From Hirudo medicinalis (Eukaryota > Annelida > Clitellata > Hirudinida > Hirudinidae), in contig MPNW01000038.1 of assembly GCA_011800805.1 (NCBI GenBank), positions 213,475-277,474 of the forward strand: a stretch of 64,000 bases of DNA, read 5' to 3'. The translations under genes and the position numbers were made by a program. Positions within the stretch are counted from its first letter, which is position 1. Each line of letters begins with the position of its first letter. Below the pieces are notes generated by a model. That model was not told where the DNA came from. It saw only the letters and a list, made by a program, of their open reading frames with translations, and did no database searches. Positions 1 through 11,616 of the stretch are shown here, one piece after another.

Positions 1-2987
1 CCTTCTCTTGCAATCCTACAACGCTTCCTTGCAAGAATCTTCGGGTGATAGCATTTTGCATGAAAATGAGGCTTTTGCCATTCAAGTGAAAGATCTTCCA
101 GATTTGAATGTGGCGAATGAATATCTGATTCGCCTTCAAAATGAAAAAACCGCCAAGCTTATGGAGCTGATTTCCCTTCAAGAAAAGCTTTTGGAGACAA
201 GCAAACTTACAGAAATTAAATGTGAACTCCTTAGGAAAGAGACTATGGAAGCAAATGAGAGGTTGATCAAGTCGAGACGATTGGCTCTGAGTTCAGGACT
301 TCATCAAATTGAGGAAGGCGTGCAACATTCTCAAGATGAAACTAATTGCGAAACTGAAATGAAAAAACTCTCTAGCGCAAAGAGTAACGACAATCAGATG
401 TCATCTTGCAATCTAAAACATCTATGATCCTTCAAACGTCATCTGCCTCACTTCGAAACAAAATTTTGTCTCAAAATCATCAGGCACACATAGGAGATGC
501 ATTTTCAAGTAACTTTACCATTAAAACAAATGCGAATCAAAGTAAAGGCACAAATAATCTATCAAAAAAGGACTCTTCTAGTTTTAAAGATAATTTAGAC
601 AAAAATAGCAAAGATTGTTTCTTATTTTCTGCACAAAAGATTAGTTGCAAAAATGGACACAATCAATTTGAAGGTGAAAACCTAAAAGCAGAATCTCAAA
701 GCATAAATCATTTTAGTTCTCTCAGTGGTTTTTCTCAAGCAGACGATGAGTTTCCGATTTCAGATTCTTCAAACCTGATGTCACAGGAAACCCCGATGGA
801 TCATCAACAATTGAACCGTCAGCTGCACCAGTTCTTTCCAGATCTTTACCATTTTGACAGTCCTGAAAATGATTTATCTGACTTCAAGAGAAATGAAAAA
901 CTCGTTACTGACAGTAGTGTTTATAAAAGGGACAATTCGTCAAAAACTGCGGAGGGTAGTGAAGCACGGGTAGGTTCTGAAACGAAAGTATCAGGTCAGA
1001 ATCTGGAAGTCGAGAACAGCAATAAAATAAGTGATGGCAAAATCTCAAACGTTTCACAAGCCGCTCAAACGAAGCAAGGTATCACATCAGAAGAAGACTT
1101 CAGAGAGAAGTTGGTTGAGCTCCTGGACTTTGTACAAAATTATTCCTCTGCAAGGTATTTGAATGATTCATGCAGGCTATTTACAAATATAAAAATGCTG
1201 ATGACTATTTATAAATCACAACCTAGAGTACCACAATTCTTCGAAAAATTAAAATAATTTAAAGAACCTCTAGTAGCAAGTTGTTAGATGGAAAATACTG
1301 CGATAAAAATGTAATTTCATATAAATGACTTAAATCATCTTCAGTCCTCAAGATGACTCGAACGACAAATCAATTGAATCACTTCTGCCTCAAACTCTGC
1401 AGGATAAAGAGGTAAAACTGATTCTCGTAAATACATCGTTGTGTAATGGGCTTTAAATGAGGTTGAGGATGAATAACGGAAACAACGTTAAAAAAAGAAG
1501 CCACTATGAGAGAAAGTATGTTTTTAATTTGTGTCGTCACAAGCTGGAGAGTCAAATTATGTGGCGTTTACTCGGCTGTAAATTATATTGCATAAGAACC
1601 TACACTCTCAAGAGCATCAACTAATTGCTAAAATATCTCCGAAGCTGCGTGGATATAATTCATTGGATTTCGTATTTTTATGTTCTCAGTCATCCTCACT
1701 GTTTGCGTATGAATATATTATACAATATCTGAATCATAAACGACATATTTTCACTCTCGATTTTGTTATATTGACATCCAAACTCTGCATATATTCATTA
1801 GCTCGCAATGTGAAATGATGAAACTTGATCGATTTCGAGTAATTAAAATTCATTTTCAAAATTCAAAACAATCATATTTGAAAAGTTAAAATATTCCTTC
1901 CATTACAGGATAATTCGTCATTCAATCTTCCAACTTCTGAAACTGTCGACAGCGATGTTGATGATTTGTTGAACTTCATTAGCAGAAGTAAATTACCAGC
2001 AATGAGGATTCGAATAATTTAGTTTTAAATTTGAAAAATTGCAAATTTATATTTAGTTCTTTAAACTTTGAAGGCAATCATGAAAGCAACGAGAACACTT
2101 CAATGGACATGGATGATTACGCATCTTTCCTGAGTTCCACGCAAAACTTTTCAGTCTCCTCGTTGGCAGATTCCACTACGTGCCTTGAATCACCAACCAA
2201 CTTCGACCGATTGAGCCTTCAACTCAGCTCTGAATTGGCTGGTTGTCAGTCACATTCAGAGAACAGTAGCAGTGGTTTTGGCTCAGTACAATCGTGTTTC
2301 AACAGGATCGAGATGGCACCTTCTTCAGCATGCATAGAAGCCTCGTACGATCAGGGTTTTACGACTGATGGGTGGGTTCTCATTTTGTTTTTAATTAACA
2401 AAGTTAAGTCCTTCAGTTGATCAGACAATGTCATAAGGATGTGATAAACGTTGATCATTATGCTTTAAAGCATGTATATCTAAATATATTTCTATTTTTA
2501 TATTAAAAATAATCAATTATACATGCTTAATAATAATTAATTAGCTTTGCAATGTTGTCTAAAATTCTTAACTTTATGAACGCTCTATTTTTAAAGACTA
2601 CTGGAGAATGCAGAAGACAGGAGAACGGATGAAAACCATGGTGACTTTGGCTTTTCTCACTCAAGTTCCTGGTTCAAAGCTTCAGAGAATGAGTTGCTTA
2701 GCAACAGAACAAATACTCAACTTATGGAGAACAACTCGACAGAAACACCCATGATCAATGAATCTACAAGAAAATCTTGCAACCAGTCATACCACCATTT
2801 GGAACTCACTCCAATTTCTCCAGAGGAATTTCCAAGGAAGGACAATTATCAGGTTGAAATGGACCAAAGAGTGGTCACCTTCGGAGCAGAATTAGGTTGT
2901 CCTCCCCTTGCTGATTTAAATGCTGGAGTTGATGATGATGAAGATTTTATAATCAGGGACTTTTTTGACCAATCGCTGATGTTTTAA
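1..2987 (+). CDS. 3' part of an unrecognised coiled-coil, Ser-rich protein
   Basis: Partial at the left edge. Proposed exons are 1-383, 494-1154, 1345-1411, 1909-1987, 2074-2371 and 2597-2987. Their phases join without conflict (1, 2, 0, 1, 2) and each has GT-AG ends. The first exon reads as a charged helical coiled-coil rich in Leu, Glu and Lys. The rest is Ser/Asn/Asp-rich and low in hydrophobic residues, with an acidic tail ending in DFIIRDFFDQSLMF just before the TAA. I do not recognise the family; a cytoskeletal or centrosomal scaffold would fit the composition, but that is only inference. The 384-493 intron is the weakest join. It is needed because the coding frame changes near 388-427, and a one-base sequence error there is the alternative. 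Confidence 0.6.
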
Positions 2988-5690
2988 ATGTCTCGCATGA
3001 ATGAATATTGAATATGCATTTCTTCCGTCGATAGTAGAAATATTTTGCATCCAAATTAAGTAATCCTTTCTAGTCTTTAAAGCTTTAAAGCCGCTGAAAC
3101 AAAAATAAGCTTCTTTTCTGAAAAACATTGTAGAGATTCTTGATTCCAATTTATTTATTGAGATGCTTCAGTTCAAATTGCAATCCATTCTTTGCCTAAT
3201 TTTAGACACTTTTAGCCACAAGTGATGTTCCCGAAGGTCTTCCGAAGCAATTTTAAGTTTTATTTTTTAATTAATTTTGAGCTGATGCATTTACTGCTTT
3301 ATTCTTTTATCAAAGCATTTTGCAGCCAAAAGTTCGATTAATTAGGTCAATTGGACGGAAGTCCACATTTTTCTCTGAAATTTGTAAATTTGGAGAAATT
3401 CAAAATCAATTATTCATTTTATGTTGCCAAAAACATTTGAAACTTATAATTTCAGTATAATTTCTGAAGCTTTATTTCACTTATTAGGACTTTGTAATCT
3501 CTTTAATTTGCAAGAGTAACTTCACCAATCTTGCTCGTTTTACTGCATTGATGATTCATCAGGAAATTTCTTTCTTTTTTTGGATTCACCATCCGCCGCA
3601 GAAATATTTTTTCAATCAAGTGATTTGCCCTTACAGATGTGCCTTTCAATGTAATAACATTTTCTTAATATGAATGTTATAATAACTGGATATTTTTCAA
3701 CGTGTTTGGCTGGACTAAGTTTTTTTAAATATTTTTTTGAACTTTGAAAGCCTTTATCTTTATCTATTAAAAACAAAACAAATCAAAAGACATTCAAGAT
3801 TCAAGCAAGGGTTGTAAGGAAGTAATTACTTCCGCTAGCAGACTAACCCCAATTATATATTACTATATCATCCTAATCACATATTAAAATATATCACACA
3901 TGCATAAATTAAGATATAACATAACAACAGAGCAATATTATTATTAGTAACGGCATATAAGAGAAATAATGCCAATGTTTTTTGAAATTTCAGATTGGAT
4001 ATGAAAACTATTATTAAGTAATATTTATAAAAATTTCATTTTTCATACCTCGATATTCCTACCTCGATAATCAGTTCAAGTCTTTTTTAATAACTGAACA
4101 AAAAATAATCAACTTCAAATGGTAATGAAAAAACACTGAGATTTGGAGATGTTTTGATTATGATTCAAATTATAAAATATTCAGGTTCCTGATAAATATG
4201 GAAATGAATCCAAAACGTAATGATTATCACGCTTTTCGCTTTGGTAGAAGTACATTCGCGCAACGGTTTGCATAAATTTCATAACAACCTGACTGATTAA
4301 AATATATTATCACTGCTAATTGAATATTCTTTTGATAAGTATGTTGTTAAACTAATGGCACTTCTCACTCAACCAGGTAACTTTTCATTTTTAATGAACA
4401 AAGTAAAATACGCGAAAATAGGTATTTTCTACGCAGGTATCGCAATTAGTTACTGATCATTTCTTCGACCACTTTTGTTCCCATTGCAACAAAAAGAAGG
4501 TTGTAAAAAGCTAAAAAAAAAAAAAAAAAAAAAGAAGAAGTAAAGATCACAGAAACTCGAACTTTGGCATGGTTGATCCGCTATTAAATCAATGTAACGG
4601 CAGGAAAACACCAACAGAACATTTGGTCAAAAATTATATACTCTGGCAACATTTCTAGGTTACAATCCAACACAATAATGTGATTTGCATGCTGTGATTT
4701 GCACTTGTGGTTCTCAATTGGCAGATCAAAATAAAAAAAAACAAAAATCCATCATTTCGTCCACATTGAAAGCTTTGGTGAGCTTAAGGTTGATCTCCAT
4801 CATGGTAGTCTCAAGTCAACCTTTGACAGAATCCATCACGAATTAGAAACACCTTGATTAAATTATCGTTAAAGCATCAGCTCAAATCAGCTAAAATTCA
4901 ATTTAAAATAAAATTCTCATAAAAACAAACAAATCCTGAAAATAAGGAAATGCTTTAACTTAAAATAAGAAATGCTTTAACAAGAAGATCCAGTTAAGCA
5001 AGTTCGTTTCGATGCAGCGTAAAGGAAGTTTGGCCGAGAATTGTAAAAGTTGGGTTATACTTTATAATACATCTTTATAATACATCTTTATAATACATTA
5101 GATAAATTTATAATAACTGAATTCATCATTTTCATCAAAAGACAACTTCATCAGATAAATCATTCTTTTCACAATCACGAAATTATCAGGCAATTGTTAT
5201 TGTTATTACCATTATTATTATTATTATTATTAGTTTTTTTGTTGTTGACTCTTGATGAATATATTAATTAGTAATTAGTTATCATTATTTCGTTAAATAT
5301 GTTATTTAGTAGTTAGCAGGGCTACAAGTATCAAATATTTTACAATGATGACTCACATTTCAGCATTAATGCATTGGTGTTACAAGCAAATCCATGGCTG
5401 GAATACTCAGTAAGTCAAATTGCCGCCTTTTGCTTAATCTGTCGACATTTTAGTGCCAATATTGTTCGACCTGGTGGAACCAGTGGAAAACATTACAATT
5501 GCAGACAAGAGATTTTAAAAGTGAAACAGAAATAGCTGTTTACGTAGCATTAGTCTAGCACGAAACACAAAGGTAGCACAACGCTGTGGTTTCAAGCAAA
5601 GAATAGGTTGGTCGGAAGAGCTGAATCTGTTGTAAATCAGATAAATATTTAGAGACAATCAAATGTTTTTGAAAATGGGAACCATTTAAA
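2988..5690. other. Non-coding AT-rich interval
   Basis: No coding exon could be supported. It holds a long A run (about 4514-4533, then GAA repeats), a 15-base unit repeated three times near 5062-5098 (TTTATAATACATC-like) and a TTA microsatellite near 5208-5232. Confidence 0.5.
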
Positions 5691-5696
5691 TTTCAG

Positions 5697-6310
5697 ATAT
5701 CGACGGACTCATATCGAGCTCGTCAGGGATTGGCTTTTCGTGGCAAAGACGAATCGTGTGAATCGTCAAATGAAGGAAATTTTGTCGAATTACTCGAAAC
5801 GACTAGTGAATGTTCTCCTCAACTTCGAGAAAGACTTCGGTCAAGATATGAACATCGTGCGTCAAAATGATACTTCAGATTCGGTCTTAAACGTTGTTAG
5901 AAAATCATCATCCGGGCTCTTGGGCCATACCGCGCAATTATGGTCGATGAATCAAGAGATGTTTTCCGCAACAGCTGAGGCAACAGCTGAGCTTCGTCAT
6001 CCGATTTACGTCATCATGTGGATGTGTCTGGCAAAAGCCTCTCTCGGCACTTTTCATAAGAAGACGGTAAACGCCCAGTTGCTTACAAATGCCATCAACG
6101 GAGCTGTTGCGGAATACAAGCTCTCGTGGGGAATGTGTTGCACAGTGACTTGATGGTGCTTCAGTGATGAGTGGCAGTTTTCGATGTGTTCAGGTACGAA
6201 TCAAAGAAATTGTTCCGCACGTCATATACATTCACGGCATAAATGTCCATCGTCTGAACCTAGTTTTTGGTCCACACAATTACGAATATACCCGAGTTCT
6301 TTAATATGAT
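5697..6310 (+). pseudogene. Decayed hAT-type transposase (ZMYM1/DUF4371-like)
   Basis: The frame starting at 5697 gives family landmarks of hAT-derived transposases: GLAFRGKDES, then an SSNEGNFVELLE motif, later AIMVDESRDV. Further on, another frame gives DGASVMSG and IYIHGINVHRLNLV, which correspond to the DGAxxMSG and YxHCxAHRLNL boxes. The reading frame is broken by in-frame stops (TGA after RASK, TAG, TGA twice, TAA) and at least one frame change, so it cannot encode a working protein. An unrelated 137-codon open frame (5740-6153) overlaps it and is a shadow. Terminal inverted repeats were not found by eye. Confidence 0.75.
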
Positions 6311-8988
6311 TTCCATCTTGCAAGCGGCCTACGGGAAGGGCTGAGAGAGGGTTCGTCCCCCTAGGAATAGTTGAAGTGACGACCCTGAAAACAACGCACA
6401 CTAGATTATTTGTAAAAACGAATGTTTAAAGTCCGTTGCCTAACTGAGATGATTTGGACACACGCACTAGAAATGAGATTCAAGTTTTTTTGGACCTAAT
6501 TCTGGCCTAACAGAACTCAACCAATCACAGCGTGGTTATTCGCGCGCTTATGAATATTAATCAGCTCTTGCCTGAACAATGAACAACACCTCCCTATTTT
6601 AATAAGCAATGGATATCCTATTTCACAGAAATTAACGACCTTCGAATTGATCTGAGTTAATTTGTTTAATTGTAAATTTCTTTTTGATTGCTTTTCATTT
6701 ACATTCAGAGGTGAGTTGGAAGAATCATTATTATTTTATTTATTATTGATAAATCATTTATTTTTCTGGATTCAATCGGTTAACAACTATTTTATAATTA
6801 ATTACTTAAATTGTTTAATAACAATTATTAAATTAAATTAAATTAGTAATTAATTAAATTAATTAAACAGTAATTAAAATAAATTAATATTAATTTAATA
6901 GTTAGGCTATTAATTGGACGTCTAAAATGAACGTCTTTGTTATTAACATTGAAATAAACCGGGGATCCGTAAAAAGCAGCAAGTGCTCCACCAAGTTTAC
7001 TTTGCAGCTTACCTGTTAATATCACTGGATATTAATTAGCCTGCGTAATATCCTTCGCCAAGAGTTAAGAAGTAATTCTTTTAGAAAAAGCTTATTCGCT
7101 GAATAGATCTGAATATCAGAGTTGAATATCTTCTGGGTTTTGTGAGCTGTTGTGAGGGGTGTTGTGTTAGGTGTTGGAGATCGGTAGGATGATACAGCTT
7201 TTGTTATCTGCCAAAGATTTCAAATATAACAACCACATAAATTACTAAATTAATTAATGCTCTTCCACCAGGGTTATAACAATTAAATCTGTCCCAAACA
7301 GATGGGTAAGATAGTTTCATCTTTTCTGGAGATTCTGGAGACGCAGTCGCTAAATTGATGCTTATCTTCCGCCCCAACAGATTCCTTTCACTAAGGCTAA
7401 AATATTCGGTGAGGGTCTTTTTCCAAACCGTTTTTCCTTCGAGCATGGCCTAAAAATGATAACACACCGAATCCGCAATTCAGTTAGTTCAATCTTTTGT
7501 ATATCGAAACCCCAGGTTGCACACAGAAACCAGCAGAGTAACCAGCATAAATAACCAGCAGAGTCCCTGAAAGACCAACTCCATCGCTTTATCGACTGCG
7601 AGTGGTCGCCTGCAATCTCTTTGTACCACCGAAGCGATTTTTGAAGCTCAAAATCGAGGGTTTCATACATTATTTTTGGCCACAGATTCTGTCATGTCTA
7701 CAACCTTGGGTTCCACAATCTACTAAATTGCCTTTGATCACTTCTAACTCAATTTTCTCAGCACCGTCTATTCACCCAGTTCTACCCTCGATTCCTCAAA
7801 GGATGGAAGCATCGCTTCGATTTCCCCCGCAGTGCTTCCATAAGCCATTTCTCCGCTTTCTTTGTCAACCGAAACCAGCGAGGCAATCGAGAACAGCTGA
7901 CGCATGAACGACTGGCGTGATTTCTTCGATACTCCTCGGATTCTCTTTCAACCCAGGGAGGTCAGCAACTCGATGTTTCATTTTGCAAACAAAAATTTCA
8001 GTCACCTTATTTCTTATTTTACACAAACTTTTTTAGTTTACCTTACGCAGACTTCATAATAATTTCTTTGAAGACATTCACACATGATGTGCATTCGGTG
8101 GTGCAAAGGACTTCGGCAAGCGTTGTCCTTAAATGGCGACTTGTTTTAAATCATCAGTTTTAATGATGACATTGTTATTTGGAAAATGAAACACCAAGCA
8201 GATTGCGATTGATTAGTTGTGTGTGTCTCCATGGCACATTCTGCTGCAACCTTTAAAAATCAATGAAATTGCTCAGTATATCTACTAATAAACTCTTCTT
8301 TGTGGTAGTAACTTTTCCAGTCAATTTTCAATAAGAAATGTTCATTTCTTTATTCATTTTCATGAATAAATAATTTGCAAAAAATATTTGTCATCCTTTT
8401 CTCTTCAGGTATTTTAAACCTTAAATTGTTTTGAAATTTATTTCGTCAATATTTTGAGATAAAAAATTAACATCTCCAACTGTTGTGCACATTTAAACTT
8501 CGCAATTGCAAGACTTTCACAAATTAAATGTGATTATTAGTATTTTATTATTTTTTATTATATTTTAGTTTTTGGTACATTTTCTTCGGTTGAGATGCTC
8601 ATATACATATGCACATTAATTTGGCTAGAAATAGATTGCAATATTTGTAATATTTTAATTTAATACAATTTTTAATAAATATTTTATTATAATTCTTTAA
8701 TAAATATTTTATTATAATTCTTTAATAAATGTACAACTAATAATTATTACGGTTGTTTAATTACTTATTAATATTGAATTAACCTGCTATTATTAACTTA
8801 TTAATTAATTATTTAATATGAATTTAATTATTTAATAATAATGTAATGATTAATTAGTTACTACTTTTACAATTAATTACCTTCATTTAAATTAACCATT
8901 AATTACTACTTATTAATAAATTTTTAATTATTAATTATTAATTTGTGTTACTTGCAACTTGTTAACTTCAGATAAAAATTTCCGCCAA
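6311..8988. other. Interval without supported gene
   Basis: Very AT-rich around 6700-6950 and 8560-8950, with TTAATTAA-like runs. A 32-base unit is duplicated in tandem at about 8666-8735. A GC-richer stretch at 7200-7910 has open frames on both strands (for example 7362-7670 on the minus strand) but none shows a recognisable domain or consistent splice sites. Confidence 0.4.
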
Positions 8989-10912
8989 ATGAATATGAAC
9001 TCCAACGTTCACCCTGTCGTCACACAACAGCCCTTGTCACCATATCAACAACCACCCATTTACATTGGTGTAGATATGGGGTCAGGTTCATCCAATATTT
9101 ATTTAAATAATTTTAATTGATATAAAAATAAACATCGAATATTGACAATGAACTTGTTAATGAAATAACCCTAAATTGAATTGAACACTTAATTTATTTG
9201 TAAACTTGCAATTAACCAGTTCTCCAAATCAGGTCTGGAGGAAGTGGAGTTCAGGTTTATGTGGATGTTTCGAAGATTGCGCAGGATGTCAGTTGAGCAG
9301 ATTGCGAACGAATGTTTATTAGTCTCATGAATATATTTTTATAATATGATCATTATTATTACAATTAATTCAAGGTATTAAAATTTGTTTATAAATAATA
9401 AATTTCAGGTATGTACTGTACATTTTGTTTTCCTTGCTTCACGTGCACGTTGGCTTCAAATATGGATGAGTTTTGTTGTGGACCATTTTGCTGTGGCATC
9501 ACATTTTTGGCTGCCATGAGATCAAAACTAAGAGGGGAACGCAGGATTAGGGTAGATAATTTTTAAATTATTTTTTATTAAATAATATTTAACGATTATT
9601 TTGCACCGACTCGGCCTTAATGTATCCTCTTTCATGCAAGACCAGTTCTAAAGATAGCTTAAAAAGGCTTACAAATTCTCACTTGTAAAGTTGCACAGAA
9701 CCTAACAAAACCTAACAAAGGCCAAAGCGCCAGTTTGCGATGAACTTGAAATATTCTCGCATCGAATCACATTTTAAAAATTTATTATTTTAAAAATTTA
9801 ATCGATTTTATTTTATGTACTTTAATGTCAAAATATTGTTATAAATGATGCATATTGATTGAATGTGCTCGTTTATTTTAAGTTTTATTTTGTACTTACT
9901 GAGGCTGGCAGCTGGAGTATTTGTAAAGTTCTATCGCGATTCCATGACAAGCAGGATTAGATCCACAATCTAATTAAATCTAATTAAATTACTGCATTAA
10001 TAAATTAACTTAACTTAACAGGCATTAGTGGTCTTAAATTACTTAATTATTTAATAATAATAATTAATAATTTTAGTAATTAATTAAATTACTGCATTAA
10101 TAAATTAATAAATTAACTTAGCTTAACAGACATTAGTGGTCCTCAAGGACTCTCCTGTTTGGAGGAACCACTTTTCCTTTACTTCTTATTTAATTTCCTT
10201 CAGACTCCAAGGCAATCTTTAATTCTTCCACCGTTCTGGCCTCAAATGTTTGGGCCCTAAGTTTGTTGCAGCTGTCAACAACCCTTGCGCTAAACTACTA
10301 CAATATCTCCCTGCTGGTCTCTTGTGTGAATGTACCCTTGTTCTTGCACCTCTAGCTGCCTCAAAGAATTTTCCTGGATCCATATCTACTTTGCCAGTGA
10401 TTATTTTGTATGTTTCAATGAGGTCTCCCCTATTGTACCTCTTTTCTAATGTAGTCATTCTTGTCCTTCTTTACCTTTCCTCATCATCAGATCTCTAAAT
10501 CCTCTTATCATTTTTGTAACTCTTCTCCGCACTTTTTCTAGAGCTCAATATCCTATTTGAGATATGGATTCCATGCAGGTGCACAATATTCCAGATGAGG
10601 TTCCATTATACAGTCTCAAGATAACAAGATAACATCCTTCTCTCTACTTGCAGTTTCTCCTTATCATTCTCAGTATTCTATTCTATTAATTAAACAGCAT
10701 GTAAGGGTCAAACAGACGATCTAGTAATTATTAAACATAATTACAATTGAAATTTATTCTAACTTAACAATGACGAATAATTTGCTTCCATTTTATTTAT
10801 TTTAGTTATTTCCAAATTTCAGGGAAGCATTTGTGACGACGTGGTGTGCATGACGTGTTGTACTCAGTGTACCGCACACCAGATGTACAGAGAGCTGAAG
10901 AATTCCAGATAA
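8989..10912 (+). CDS. PLAC8/cornifelin family Cys-rich protein
   Basis: Four exons: 8989-9069, 9233-9287, 9409-9551 and 10823-10912, giving 122 residues, close to the family's usual size of about 110-120. A short Pro/Gln-rich N-terminus is followed by WSSGLCGCFEDCAGC, the core MYCTFCFPCFTCTLA, a CCGPFCCG segment and the C-terminal SICDDVVCMTCCTQC ending at LKNSR and TAA. These are the order and cysteine pattern of PLAC8 (placenta-specific 8, cornifelin, plant FW2.2/PCR) proteins. Family members are small membrane-associated proteins linked to cell size control and metal transport; the role here is unknown. Intron phases are 0, 1, 0. A cag at 8970-8972 may be the acceptor of a 5'UTR intron. 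The last intron hosts a LINE fragment. Confidence 0.9.
9981..10140. repeat. Tandem duplication of about 100 bases
   Basis: A segment starting TAATTAAATTACTGCATTAA and running through CATTAGTGGTC occurs at 9981-10033 and again at 10081-10140, with a 7-base insertion (ATTAATA) and small substitutions in the second copy. It lies directly next to the 3' end of the LINE fragment. Confidence 0.75.
10210..10640 (-). mobile_element. 3' fragment of a CR1/jockey-type LINE reverse transcriptase
   Basis: On the minus strand, 10620-10560 reads EPHLEYCAPAWNPYLK. This is followed by a frame-shifted copy of the ELLEKVQRRATKMIRG region and then LEKRYNRGDLIETYKIITGK and DMDPGKFFE. These are the hallmark C-terminal motifs of CR1/jockey-clade reverse transcriptases. 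The frame shifts between motifs and no upstream catalytic region is present, so it is a dead 5'-truncated copy inside an intron of the PLAC8 gene, in antisense orientation. Confidence 0.85.
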
Positions 10913-11616
10913 TGTTTTACTGTTATTCTGAACTTCTGTTGAAACTCTTAAAGAATGACCGTAATTATTATTTTGCCCTCCATTATTGTGCATTTGAATT
11001 CATTTTTAATATTTACTTTTAATTATTCAAAATATTTATAAAATTATAGTTAATTAACTTATCATTAGTTACAATTAATTAACTTATTAATACAATTTTT
11101 AAAAATATACTGAACAAGCATATACATAAAATATCTCATTATAACCAAATATCTCAGAAATAATTCATTTTTCATTAAATTTCGCTACTCGACGCAATTT
11201 ATTTTTAGAATATTGTTTGAGCGAATAAATCTTTCATGACCGCTGGTTCATGAATTGGTCATATTTTTGAGTGATTTAATGTCTGAAGACATTCAAAATG
11301 AAATGCGTTCGTGTCCGTAACTGCAGATATTCAGGTGCTCATAAATATTCATACTGCATACAATCTTCCTTGTCTAAAGTTGGGTCTATAAATTGATATT
11401 TGGCTCTGCCAATGTTCTTCCTGGTCTCACTCGTGCATTGTAATTTTTTTGAGGCTTATCTGAAAGATGTAAGGTTAATGATATTAAATATAAATTTCTA
11501 AAGAATACATTAATTTGATTAATAGGATATTATGATTATTTTGTTTATTTTGTTTGTAAACAATAAAGATGGTCTTTCAAAATTAAAAATAACCTTCTAA
11601 AACATCTGCAATTGTT

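Noticed and set aside
5740..6153. 137-codon open frame on the + strand
   Set aside because: It begins with GTG rather than ATG and overlaps a decayed hAT transposase whose motifs lie in other frames.
7204..7907. Overlapping frames on both strands in a GC-richer patch, considered as a third receptor gene
   Set aside because: The TM7 motif and the small phase-0 3' exons seen in the two receptor genes are absent.
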